From: JANLVI01 sp031363915
Lineage (GTDB): Bacteria; Vulcanimicrobiota; Vulcanimicrobiia; Vulcanimicrobiales; Vulcanimicrobiaceae
Assembly (NCBI GenBank): GCA_031363915.1
Contig: JANLVI010000037.1
Coordinates: forward strand, 1-64,000
Length of the DNA: 64,000 bases
Direction of reading: 5' to 3'
Shown here piece by piece: positions 17,246 to 25,983 of this stretch; position 1 is the stretch's first letter, and each line of letters starts with the position of its first letter. The notes beneath the pieces are model-generated. The model saw nothing but the letters and a program-made list of their open reading frames with translations. It searched no databases and had not been told where the DNA came from. The position numbers were made by a program, and so were the translations under genes.

Positions 17246-17337
17246 ACGTAATCGCTCGACGAATCGGTTATCCGGACAAGGTACCCGCCTCGTTCTTCGG
17301 GTTTGATGACGACCGCATAAAGGGTGTCGCAGCAAGT

Positions 17338-17366
17338 AAAAAAGCCGCCAAGAAGGCGGCTTTTTC
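17338..17366 (-). terminator. Bidirectional terminator after the succinate dehydrogenase operon
   Basis: AAAAAAGCCGCC and GGCGGCTTTTT pair across an AAGAA loop. The A-run on the left and T-run on the right let it work in both directions. It lies 17 bases after the stop of the last sdh gene on the minus strand. Confidence 0.85.
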
Positions 17367-17382
17367 GTGATACGGTCGGCGA

Positions 17383-18333
17383 CTATCCCACGTGAGCCGG
17401 GGCGAGATCGTGTTCTTGGAGCACCATTCCGGGGCTGATGAGATGCTTGTTCATGCCGAGCAACGAGGGATCGATGCCCAGAGCTATCGCCACGAGTTGC
17501 GGCAAATGGAAGGTGGGGAGATCTGTGCGGCCCCAGCGGGCGGCTGCGTCTTGCTGGTAGCCATCGAGCGCGAGATGGCAGAGCGGGCAGGGCGTGAGGA
17601 CGGCCTGAGCGCCCATGTCTTTTGCCATGCGCATGTTCTGACCGACCATGTTGGCGGCAATGTCGCCTTTTTCGAGCTGCACGTGGAAGCCGCAGCAGCG
17701 CGTCTTGCCGGCGTAGTCGATCGCTTCACCGCCGAGGGCGGTGATGAGGTCTTCGAGCGAATGCGGGTTACGCGCGGATTCCCAGCCGTTGACGGATTCC
17801 GGACGGATGATGTGGCAGCCGTAGAACGGCGCAACTTTGAGTCCGTTGAGGGGCTTTACGACCATCTTTTTGAGTTCGTCAAGACCGATGTCGTCGATGA
17901 GCAGCCAGAGCAGATGGCGCACCGAGACGTTGCCTTCATACTTAGCGCCGAACTTGCCCAAGATTGCATTGGCTTGCGTCATGTGCGTTTCGGATTCGAG
18001 CAGCTCTTTGTTTGCGGCGCGCATGTGGCCCGTGCACGTCGAGCAGATCGTAATGACGTCATCGAGGCCGAGGGCTTCGGCTTGCGCGTACGTGCGTGCG
18101 TTGAGCACGCGGGCGACGTCGCGGTTGGCATCGTTCAGCACCGATGCACCGCAGCACGACGCGGCGGTGAGTTCGACGAGTTCGATGCCGAGTTTGTCGG
18201 CGAGCAACAGCGTTGAGTTGAACAGCTCTTTGCAGCTCTCTTTGGCAACGCAGCCGGGGAAGAAACCATACTTGCGCATTTGCGCTGACTTCGACATCCG
18301 CTTGATCGCGGGCGTATCCATAACCATTGCCAT
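17383..18333 (-). CDS. CCG-domain subunit of succinate dehydrogenase/fumarate reductase (SdhE/HdrB-like)
   Basis: 316 residues. Two cysteine-rich CCG domains are seen: the first with FFPGC, ASCCGAS and CSTCTGH (about 25-115), the second with FYGCHII, KTRCCGFH and CPLCHLA (about 165-255). This is the fold of heterodisulfide reductase HdrB, where it binds iron-sulfur clusters. In type E succinate:quinone reductases and in MfrABE this subunit replaces the two cytochrome b anchors. There is no long hydrophobic helix, so membrane contact would be peripheral. It follows sdhB with a one-base overlap. Direction of the reaction (succinate oxidation or fumarate reduction) cannot be told. Confidence 0.88.
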   Translation of the reverse strand: MAMVMDTPAIKRMSKSAQMRKYGFFPGCVAKESCKELFNSTLLLADKLGIELVELTAASCCGASVLNDANRDVARVLNARTYAQAEALGLDDVITICSTCTGHMRAANKELLESETHMTQANAILGKFGAKYEGNVSVRHLLWLLIDDIGLDELKKMVVKPLNGLKVAPFYGCHIIRPESVNGWESARNPHSLEDLITALGGEAIDYAGKTRCCGFHVQLEKGDIAANMVGQNMRMAKDMGAQAVLTPCPLCHLALDGYQQDAAARWGRTDLPTFHLPQLVAIALGIDPSLLGMNKHLISPGMVLQEHDLAPAHVG

Positions 18334-19286
18334 TATCCTACGGGGACCTCCAGGGCGTCGAAAATCGTCCGGATCTCATTGACCTTCGGTACGGGTTTGA
18401 GGAAGATCGAGGGCAACTTGCCCTTGCTCGCCATGCGTAGACCCAGCGGCGCCACGCGGAGCAGGCCGACGATGTTGAACTTGCCGACCGTGCCTTGAAT
18501 GACTTCGGTCTCGTGCAGCATGCCCGTCGCTTTGATCGTCTTGCCGACGACGAGCGCGTGGCGCGGCCCCGGACCATTCGTAAGGCCTTCTTCGATCGTC
18601 GCTCGTTTCACGGCGATGATGTCGTCGTGCGGATCGACGTGTTTTGGGCAGTACGAGCACGCATAGCAGTGCGCGCAGAGCCACAAGTAGTCTTCGGAGA
18701 TTTGCGCTGCGCGTTCTTTGCGTTTGCTATCGCGCACGTCTTCGATGAAGCGGTACGCGTACGCGATAGCAGCCGGACCGGCGAAAGCCGGATCGACCGA
18801 GACGACCGGGCAGAGCGAGTAGCAGACCGCGCACATCACGCAGTTGGCGACGGCGACGAGCTTCTTCATGTCTTCGGGCGAAACCCGGCGTTCGCGCTCG
18901 TGATCTTCGTCTTTGTCTTTGGGCTGCAAGTACGGCTTGAGACGCGAGTACTTATCCCAGAACGGATCCATGTGGACGACGAGGTCCTTCATCGGCTGGA
19001 AGTTCGGCATGGGATCGACCATGACGGAATTATCCGATTTAAGAACATCGCTCACAGGTGTCTTGCACGCAAGACCGGCGACGCCGTTGATGTTCATCGA
19101 ACACGAGCCGCAGATGGCAGAGCGGCACGAGCGACGGAAGGAGACCGAGCCGTCTCTCTCCGCTTTTACCCACTCGAGCGCGTCGAGAACGGTTTTGGTG
19201 GTCGGCAGATCGACTTCGACGCGATCGCGGCGTGGTTCCGCGTCGGTTTCTTCGTCGTAGCGGTAGATGTCGAGAATGAAGCTCAT
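18333..19286 (-). CDS. sdhB: Succinate dehydrogenase/fumarate reductase iron-sulfur subunit
   Basis: 317 residues. The N-terminal [2Fe-2S] domain has RRSCRSAICGSCSMNING and a later GLACKT Cys. The C-terminal part has CVMCAVCYSLCP for one [4Fe-4S] cluster and CAHCYACSYCPKH for the last one. The final motif has four closely spaced Cys rather than the usual pattern for a [3Fe-4S] centre, as in archaeal type E enzymes, and may hold a second [4Fe-4S]. It carries electrons from SdhA to the CCG subunit. A stretch of charged residues (DKDEDHERERR, about 120-135) is an insertion. Overlaps both neighbours by one base. Confidence 0.93.
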   Translation of the reverse strand: MSFILDIYRYDEETDAEPRRDRVEVDLPTTKTVLDALEWVKAERDGSVSFRRSCRSAICGSCSMNINGVAGLACKTPVSDVLKSDNSVMVDPMPNFQPMKDLVVHMDPFWDKYSRLKPYLQPKDKDEDHERERRVSPEDMKKLVAVANCVMCAVCYSLCPVVSVDPAFAGPAAIAYAYRFIEDVRDSKRKERAAQISEDYLWLCAHCYACSYCPKHVDPHDDIIAVKRATIEEGLTNGPGPRHALVVGKTIKATGMLHETEVIQGTVGKFNIVGLLRVAPLGLRMASKGKLPSIFLKPVPKVNEIRTIFDALEVPVG

Positions 19287-21073
19287 TAGTAACTACGCAC
19301 CGTTGGTTCGTATTTCGTGAAGGTAACTTTGCGCGAGTAGTCCGGTTCGGGATCGGTAGTTGTGCCTTTGAAATGCATGAGCGAATGCTTGATCCAGTTC
19401 GCATCGTCGCGCTCGGGGAAGTCCGTGCGCGACTGCGCGCCGCGGGACTCGTTGCGATTGAGCGCTCCGAGCATGATCGGCTGCGCGACGTCGACGAGGA
19501 ACTCGGTTTCGAGCAGGCCGACGAGATCCGTATTGAACGTCTTCGACTTGTCTTGCACGACCATCTGAGTTGAGGCCTCGCGAACCTGGCGCAGTTTGTC
19601 CATGCCCGTGCTGAGGTCTTTTTCGTTGCGGAAGATGAACGCGTGATCGCTCATCGCATTGTTGAGATCCTTACGCACGGCCGAATGGCGTTCACCGCCG
19701 GTGCGCGCAAGGATTCCGTTGATGCGGTCTTGTTCTGATTTGAGCGTCTTTGCCGATTCGCGCACGCTGCCGACCGACTTGACGTACTCGGCAGCGTGAG
19801 CGGCCGAGCGGGCACCGAAGACGATCGTTTCGAGCAGTGAGTTGCCGCCCAGGCGATTGGCACCGTGCACCGAGACGCATGCGACTTCGCCCGCGGCGTA
19901 GACGCCGGGAACGGAGGTCGCGCCGTCTTTATCCGTTGCGATGCCGCCCATGGCGTAGTGCATGCCGGGGAGAATCGGAATCGGCGCGTCGATGGCATCG
20001 ATGCCGGTTGCATCGAGGGCGAGTTCGCGAATCTGCGGGAGACGTTCGAGAATCTTTTCGCGGCCCAGGTGGCGCAGGTCGAGTTGCACGCAGCCGTCGA
20101 TCCCGCGGCCTTCGAGAATCTCGGTCCATTCCGCACGCGAGACGACGTCGCGCGATGCGAGTTCGCCTTTATTCGGCGCGTACTTGAACATGAAGCGCTC
20201 GCCGAGCGAGTTGAGCAGATAGGCGCCTTCGCCGCGCGCCGCCTCTGAGAGCAGTACGCCGTTCTCTTTGAGCGAGGTCGGATGGAATTGGACGAACTCC
20301 ATGTCCATGAGGGGAATGCCCGCACGATACGCGATCGCCATGCCGTCGCCGGTCGATGCGTAACCGTTCGTCGTCTTCGCATACACGCGACCGAGGCCGC
20401 CCGTTGCGAAGATCGTCGCTTTTGCGCTGACGAGTTCGAGTTCGCCGTTGCGCAGGTTGTACGCCACGACGCCCGCGCCGATGCCGTCTTCGATGGCAAG
20501 CGCGGTCGCGAAATACTCTTCGTAAACTTTGACTTGGAAGCGTTCGAGCTGCTCCCAGAGCGTGTGGAGGATGACCAAGCCCGTGACGTCGGCCGAGTAG
20601 CACGTGCGCGGCGAGCCGGCTCCGCCAAAGGGGCGCTGCGCGATTCGGCCGTCGGGAAGACGGCTGAAGATGCAGCCGCGGTGCTCGAGCCAAACGATTT
20701 GTTTCGGCGCATCGGCGGTCATCGCTTCGATCGCGTCCTGGTCGCCGAGATAGTCGGAACCTTTGACGCAGTCGAACGCGTGATTTTCCGGGGAGTCATC
20801 TTCGCGGTTGCCGAGCGCGGCATTGATGCCGCCTTGCGCTGCGCCCGAGTGGCTGCGCACCGGGTGCATTTTCGAAACGATTGCAACGTCGGCGCCGCGC
20901 TCGGCGGCTTCGACGGCGGCACGCATTCCGGCGAGCCCACCCCCAACGACGACAATATCGTGCTTGATCAAGATTTGTTGCTCCGGGCCAACACCGAAGT
21001 TGGGCCCCTCGACGTAGTGCTCTGTGTTGGTACCCCAGGTGGGCGACCAAACAACATTCTTACCTGAAATCAT
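19286..21073 (-). CDS. sdhA: Succinate dehydrogenase/fumarate reductase flavoprotein subunit
   Basis: 595 residues from ATG 21073. FAD-binding VVVGGGLAGMRAAVEAAERG is at about 40; the segment HPVRSHSGAAQGG includes the His that takes covalent FAD in this family. Substrate-site motifs FVQFHPTSL and HGANRLGGNSLLE follow, and the helical C-terminal domain ends in DPEPDYSRKVTF. It oxidises succinate or reduces fumarate. The open frame runs further upstream, but the residues there are not family-like. With the B and CCG subunits it forms a three-gene operon; no cytochrome b or small anchor gene is present. Confidence 0.95.
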   Translation of the reverse strand: MISGKNVVWSPTWGTNTEHYVEGPNFGVGPEQQILIKHDIVVVGGGLAGMRAAVEAAERGADVAIVSKMHPVRSHSGAAQGGINAALGNREDDSPENHAFDCVKGSDYLGDQDAIEAMTADAPKQIVWLEHRGCIFSRLPDGRIAQRPFGGAGSPRTCYSADVTGLVILHTLWEQLERFQVKVYEEYFATALAIEDGIGAGVVAYNLRNGELELVSAKATIFATGGLGRVYAKTTNGYASTGDGMAIAYRAGIPLMDMEFVQFHPTSLKENGVLLSEAARGEGAYLLNSLGERFMFKYAPNKGELASRDVVSRAEWTEILEGRGIDGCVQLDLRHLGREKILERLPQIRELALDATGIDAIDAPIPILPGMHYAMGGIATDKDGATSVPGVYAAGEVACVSVHGANRLGGNSLLETIVFGARSAAHAAEYVKSVGSVRESAKTLKSEQDRINGILARTGGERHSAVRKDLNNAMSDHAFIFRNEKDLSTGMDKLRQVREASTQMVVQDKSKTFNTDLVGLLETEFLVDVAQPIMLGALNRNESRGAQSRTDFPERDDANWIKHSLMHFKGTTTDPEPDYSRKVTFTKYEPTVRSY

Positions 21074-21122
21074 AGCACCCGTGACTTGGGCGCTGTCATT
21101 ACCTACGTCGCAGCGGCCGTCT

Positions 21123-22280
21123 CTAAAGAGAGTCTTGCCCGGTCTTGGCTTTTCGGGCGGTCCGGTCGAAGAAAATGAAGCGGTTTTTGCCGGCTTGCTT
21201 TGCCTCGTAGAGCGCCTCGTCGGCGGCGAAGAAGAGTCCGGGCCCATCGGCGCCGTCATATGGAAACATCGCCGCGCCGACAGAGCACTTGATTCCCTCG
21301 CGATGCAGCGCCGTGAACATGCGCTCGACCCCTTGCTCGGCCTGTTCCCGATCGACTTGGCTCATGACGATCACGAACTCATCGCCCGCATAGCGGGCCA
21401 CGACGTCGCCTTTGCGCGCAGAGGCCTTGATGACGTCGGCAAAGTTCTTGAGCGCCCAGTCGCCGGCCGCGTGGCCCGACGAGTCGTTGATGCGCTTGAG
21501 GTTGTCGAGGTCGAGGATCACGAAGGCCAAGGTCAGCTGGTAGCGTTCGGCGTTGAAGAGCTCGCGTTCGAGTAAATCGTTGAGGGCGCGGCGGTTGGCC
21601 AAGCCGGTTAGGTGATCGGTGAGGGCGAGACGCTGCGTTTCTTCGAGGAGGCGCTTCGTCTCATTGTAAAGCCGGGCGTTTTCGATGGCGATTGCGGCTT
21701 GGGCGGCAAAATCCAGCAGCATCCGGAGTTGCGAGTCTTCGATCTCGACCGTCGGCGGGTCGTCGACATAGAGCAAGCCGCGGACGGTATTGCGGCTGAT
21801 CAGCGGAACCATGCAGAATGCGCCGCGGACGTCGTCGACCGGGGCATCGTCTACGATCGCGGTTCCGAACGCAAAGTCCGACGTGCCGCCGACCACCGCA
21901 TCGAACACCGGGCCCGGGCGAAACGCGGCGGGGTCCTTGGATGCAATGATACTGCCGCCGGCGTCCGTCTCGAGGCGGCGCTTGGGTTCGCCGTTTTCCA
22001 CATCGAAGAGAATGACGCGGTTGAACCGCAACGTTTCGCGGATTCCGCGGAGCACCATCGAGAGGATGTCGTCGATGTCGAGCGTCGAGTTGATCGTCGA
22101 GAATACTTGCTGTAACACGAAGAGCTCAGCATTTTGGTGCGCGTATTCATCGCGTTGTGCGGTCAGTTCGGCGATTCGCCGATGGAGCGCATCGAGTTCG
22201 GATTGCAAAGAAACCCCGTCAAGCGCGACAACGCCGGTGCTGTGGCTGGACGCAACCGACCCTACACTCCGTCCGAACAA
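21123..22280 (-). CDS. GAF-GGDEF diguanylate cyclase
   Basis: 385 residues at most. A short coiled coil (about 25-50) leads to a GAF domain (about 60-200), then a GGDEF domain whose signature is AGDEF (298-302), a form found in active cyclases. RKGD at 289-292, five residues before it, is an intact inhibitory I-site, so the product c-di-GMP should feed back. It would make c-di-GMP from two GTP in the cytoplasm. The N-terminal start is uncertain, because the first 20 residues look unstructured. It lies upstream of sdhA on the same strand and is divergent from dnaE with 111 bases between. Confidence 0.92.
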   Translation of the reverse strand: MFGRSVGSVASSHSTGVVALDGVSLQSELDALHRRIAELTAQRDEYAHQNAELFVLQQVFSTINSTLDIDDILSMVLRGIRETLRFNRVILFDVENGEPKRRLETDAGGSIIASKDPAAFRPGPVFDAVVGGTSDFAFGTAIVDDAPVDDVRGAFCMVPLISRNTVRGLLYVDDPPTVEIEDSQLRMLLDFAAQAAIAIENARLYNETKRLLEETQRLALTDHLTGLANRRALNDLLERELFNAERYQLTLAFVILDLDNLKRINDSSGHAAGDWALKNFADVIKASARKGDVVARYAGDEFVIVMSQVDREQAEQGVERMFTALHREGIKCSVGAAMFPYDGADGPGLFFAADEALYEAKQAGKNRFIFFDRTARKAKTGQDSL

Positions 22281-22329
22281 ACGAATAGGCCCCTCATTGG
22301 AGATGTAGTGCGCTTGATTCGGAGGGGCG

Positions 22330-22341
22330 GGAGTGCACTCC
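22330..22341. promoter_or_regulatory. Perfect 12-base palindrome between dnaE and the diguanylate cyclase
   Basis: GGAGTGCACTCC lies in the 111-base divergent region, about 50 bases before the dnaE start. It is a candidate operator. A -10-like TATTCT follows at 22346, but no matching -35 box is found at the right distance. Confidence 0.3.
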
Positions 22342-22391
22342 TAGGTATTCTTACCGGAACCCCGCCGCCAAATAAGGAATCCACGCGTACT

Positions 22392-25300
22392 GTGAGCGCC
22401 TTCGTCCATTTGCACGTCCATAGCGAGTATTCTCTTTTGGATGGTGCCTGCCGCGTCGATTCACTGTGTCGAAGGTCGGCGGAGGATGGCGCGCCGGGCG
22501 TCGCGCTGACCGATCACGGCGTGATGTTCGGTGCGATGGAATTCTACTACGCCGCGCGCGAACACAAGCTTACCCCGATCGTCGGGTGCGAGGCGTACAT
22601 CGCGCCGCGCGGCCGGTTCGATAAGACCGTGCGCGATGAAGCGCACGTCACGCTGCTTGCTGCCGACCTTGTCGGCTACCGCAACCTCGTCACCCTCATT
22701 AGCAAGGGGTTTCTCGAGGGGTACTATTACAAGCCGCGGATCGACATGGATCTGCTTGCCAAACACCATGAGGGCCTCATCGTGCTCTCGGGCTGCATGT
22801 CGAGTCTCGTCGCGCAGCCGCTTCTGAAGAACGATTACGCCGGCGCCAAGAAGGCCGCGCAGTCGTTCGTCGACATCTTCGGCGACCGTTTTTACATCGA
22901 GATCATGCGCCACGGTATCCCGGAGCAAGACATCGTCAACGACGGTTTGATCAAGCTCGCGCGCGAGATGAACCTGCCGCTGGTCGCCACCAACGACTCG
23001 CACTATCTCAATCGCGCCGATGCGCCCGCACACGACGTGCTGCTCTGCATCGGAACCGGAAAAACCGTCCAAGACGTCAGCCGCATGAAATTCTACTCCG
23101 ATGAGTTCTACGTCAAATCGAACGCCGAGATGCGCGAACTCTTCGCCGATGTGCCCGATGCCTGCGACAATACCGTCGTCATCGCAAACCGGATCGACAT
23201 CAAGATACCCGAGAAAATTTTCCACCTGCCCGATTTTCCGGTGCCGATCCGCACGCGCGAACTCGCCGGCTCGCAACTCGTCGCTGCGGGTGCGGACCGC
23301 ACGCTCTGGACGCCGCCGGGACTTGGCGGTCTCGATATCGCGGTGTTGCCGGATGTGCCCGGAGCGACGCCGCCGCCGGCCGTCGTTCCCAAGGAGAACG
23401 AATACGAGACGACGGCCGAAGACTATCTGCGCGAAATCTGTGAGGCGGGACTTCTCGAGCGTTACGGTGCGGAGCGCGTTGCAGGCGATCCGGTTCTGTG
23501 CGAGCGCATGGATTACGAGCTCGGCGTCATCAATAAGATGGGTTTTGCCTCGTACTTCCTCATCACGTGGGATTTTATCAAATACGCGCGCGACCAAGAC
23601 ATTCCGGTCGGTCCGGGTCGCGGTTCCGCCGTCGGTTCAATCGTCTCGTACGTTCTCAAGATCACGGACCTCGATCCGATCAAGTTCAAACTGATCTTCG
23701 AGCGATTCCTCAATCCCGACCGTATCTCGATGCCCGATATCGATACCGACTTCTGCGTCGAACGCCGCGATGAAGTCATCGCTTACGTGACGGCCAAGTA
23801 CGGGAAAGAACGCGTCGCGCAGATCGTGACATTCGGAACGATGGCCGCACGCGCAGCCGTGCGCGATGCGGGTCGGGCGCTCGGCGTGCCGCTCCCGGAT
23901 GTCGACCGCGTTGCAAAGCTGATTCCATCGGGACCGGGCGGCCTCACGATCGATAAGGCGCTCGAGCAAATCCCCGAACTCAAAGTGCTCTACGATAGCT
24001 CGCCGCAGATTCGCAAGCTCGTCGATACGGCAAATTCGATCGAGGGTCTCGCGCGTCACGCTTCGACGCATGCTGCGGGCGTGGTCATTTCCAAAGGTCC
24101 GATCGTCGATTACGCGCCGCTGATCAAACTTGGCGAAGGCGACATCAATACCCAATATTCGATGGGCTGGGTCGAAAAAATCGGTCTGCTCAAGATGGAT
24201 TTCTTGGGCCTGCGCAACTTGACGGTGATGAAAGCGGCGGCCGATGAAATTCGCCGCACGACCGATCCGTCGTTCGAACTGGCAACGATCGACGATGCCG
24301 ATGCGCGCACGTTCGAGATGCTCTCGCGCGGTGAGACAACCGGCGTCTTTCAGCTCGAATCCGACGGCATGCGCCGCGTCGTCATCGATCTCAAACCCAA
24401 CTCGCTCGACGACATCATCGCGCTCGTCGCGCTCTATCGACCGGGTCCCATGGAGTGGATCCCGCAGTACATCGGCAACAAACACGGCCGCACGAAGGTC
24501 ACCTACCTGCATCCGCTGCTGGAGCCGATTCTCTCGGAAACATACGGCATCGCGTGCTATCAAGAGCAGGTTATGCAGATCGCGCGCGATGTCGCGGGCT
24601 TCACGATGGGTCAAGCCGACGAATTGCGCAAGGTGATGGGGAAGAAGCAGAAAGACAAGATCCCCGTCTACCGCGAGAAGTTCATTAACGGCGCGGTGGA
24701 AAAAGGGCTCACCGCCGAGCTTGCGGATCAGATTTTCGCATTCGTTGAGCCGTTCGCAGGCTACGGTTTCAATAAGTCGCACGCTGCTGCGTACGGCTGG
24801 ATCGCATACCAAACCGCGTTCCTCAAAGCCAACCACCCGCTGGCGTATTTCTCCGCGCTCATGACCTCTGTCAAAGACAAGACGGACAAACTCGTCGAGT
24901 ACATCGATGAGGCAAAAAAACTTCGCATTAAAGTTTTGCCGCCGGATGCGAACGCATCGCTGGTTGATTTTGCGGTGGTTGAGGATCAGATTCGCTTCGG
25001 TCTTGCCGCCGTCAAAGGCGTCGGCGAAGGTGCCGTGCGCGCGATCTTGAGCGCACGTGACGCTGGGCGTCCCTTTGCCGATCTCTTCGACCTCGCACGC
25101 CGCGTCGACACGAAAAATGTCAATCGCAAAGTACTCGAAGCGCTGGTGAAATGCGGCGCCTTCGATACGCTGCCCGGCAATCGCGCGCAACTGCTCGATG
25201 CAATCGACTCGGCGCTCGAGATTGCAAACCGCGCCACGCGCGACCGCGAGTCGGGCCAGGTTTCACTCTTCGGTGAGGTGCAAGACATAGCGCCCGCCCT

Positions 25301-25982
25301 CACGCCGACGCTCAAGATCATCCCGCCGCCGAGTACGCTCGAGGCGCTGGCCTGGGAGAAAGAGACGCTCGGTATCTTCATCTCGGGTCATCCGCTTTCG
25401 GATGTCGCAGGTGCCCTCGTTCGCGCCGGGGCGACGCCCGTCAAAGATTTGCGCGGTCTCGAAGACGACTCGCGTGTCTCCGTCGCGGGGCTCGTCACGT
25501 CGGTTCGCCGCACCATGACGAAATCGCAATCGCAGATGCTCATCGCGATGGTCGAGGATATGACCGGCAGCATCGAGTGCGTTGTGTTTCCCAAGCAATA
25601 CGCCTCGCTGCAGCATTTCTTCGTCGAAGACGCGATCGTGGTGATGCAGGGCAGCCTTCGTTTGCGCGAGCGGCGCGGTTCGGTGCCGGGTGAGGAGACG
25701 CCGCTGGAATTGAGCGTCACGGTGAACGACGTCAAACCGTTCGAGCGCCGGACGGTCGCCTCGCCGCCTCAGGTTTCGGGCTGGCACGTCAACGTGAGCG
25801 GGCGCGATCAGATCGACGAGCTCGCCCAACTCATCGAGCATTCGCCGGGTCAGGTGCCCGTCGTGCTTCATATCTCAAGCGACGAGCAACGAATCCCCAA
25901 AGGCATCTCTGAGGATGCGTCCGTCCGCAGCGAACTCGAACGGATATTCGGTCCCGGAAACTTCCGCATGGGGCCGCCGTAA
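22392..25982 (+). CDS. dnaE: DNA polymerase III alpha subunit
   Basis: 1196 residues from GTG 22392. The N-terminal PHP domain opens with FVHLHVHSEYSLLDGA. The polymerase active site has MPDIDTDFCVERR (Asp pair, about 450-456) and PGRGSAVGSIVSY before it; FNKSHAAAYGWIAYQTAFLK marks the fingers. Tandem HhH motifs and an OB-fold (about 990-1070, VSVAGLVTSVRRTMTK) come at the C end, so this is the DnaE1 replicative type. The GTG is chosen because the PHP domain begins two to three residues later in all family members. It is followed after one base by hisZ. Confidence 0.96.
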   Translation: MSAFVHLHVHSEYSLLDGACRVDSLCRRSAEDGAPGVALTDHGVMFGAMEFYYAAREHKLTPIVGCEAYIAPRGRFDKTVRDEAHVTLLAADLVGYRNLVTLISKGFLEGYYYKPRIDMDLLAKHHEGLIVLSGCMSSLVAQPLLKNDYAGAKKAAQSFVDIFGDRFYIEIMRHGIPEQDIVNDGLIKLAREMNLPLVATNDSHYLNRADAPAHDVLLCIGTGKTVQDVSRMKFYSDEFYVKSNAEMRELFADVPDACDNTVVIANRIDIKIPEKIFHLPDFPVPIRTRELAGSQLVAAGADRTLWTPPGLGGLDIAVLPDVPGATPPPAVVPKENEYETTAEDYLREICEAGLLERYGAERVAGDPVLCERMDYELGVINKMGFASYFLITWDFIKYARDQDIPVGPGRGSAVGSIVSYVLKITDLDPIKFKLIFERFLNPDRISMPDIDTDFCVERRDEVIAYVTAKYGKERVAQIVTFGTMAARAAVRDAGRALGVPLPDVDRVAKLIPSGPGGLTIDKALEQIPELKVLYDSSPQIRKLVDTANSIEGLARHASTHAAGVVISKGPIVDYAPLIKLGEGDINTQYSMGWVEKIGLLKMDFLGLRNLTVMKAAADEIRRTTDPSFELATIDDADARTFEMLSRGETTGVFQLESDGMRRVVIDLKPNSLDDIIALVALYRPGPMEWIPQYIGNKHGRTKVTYLHPLLEPILSETYGIACYQEQVMQIARDVAGFTMGQADELRKVMGKKQKDKIPVYREKFINGAVEKGLTAELADQIFAFVEPFAGYGFNKSHAAAYGWIAYQTAFLKANHPLAYFSALMTSVKDKTDKLVEYIDEAKKLRIKVLPPDANASLVDFAVVEDQIRFGLAAVKGVGEGAVRAILSARDAGRPFADLFDLARRVDTKNVNRKVLEALVKCGAFDTLPGNRAQLLDAIDSALEIANRATRDRESGQVSLFGEVQDIAPALTPTLKIIPPPSTLEALAWEKETLGIFISGHPLSDVAGALVRAGATPVKDLRGLEDDSRVSVAGLVTSVRRTMTKSQSQMLIAMVEDMTGSIECVVFPKQYASLQHFFVEDAIVVMQGSLRLRERRGSVPGEETPLELSVTVNDVKPFERRTVASPPQVSGWHVNVSGRDQIDELAQLIEHSPGQVPVVLHISSDEQRIPKGISEDASVRSELERIFGPGNFRMGPP

Positions 25983-25983
25983 G

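Noticed and set aside
23637..25190. A 517-codon open frame on the minus strand inside dnaE
   Set aside because: It is the mirror of a strongly conserved dnaE frame, has no family motif, and such antisense frames are common at high GC.
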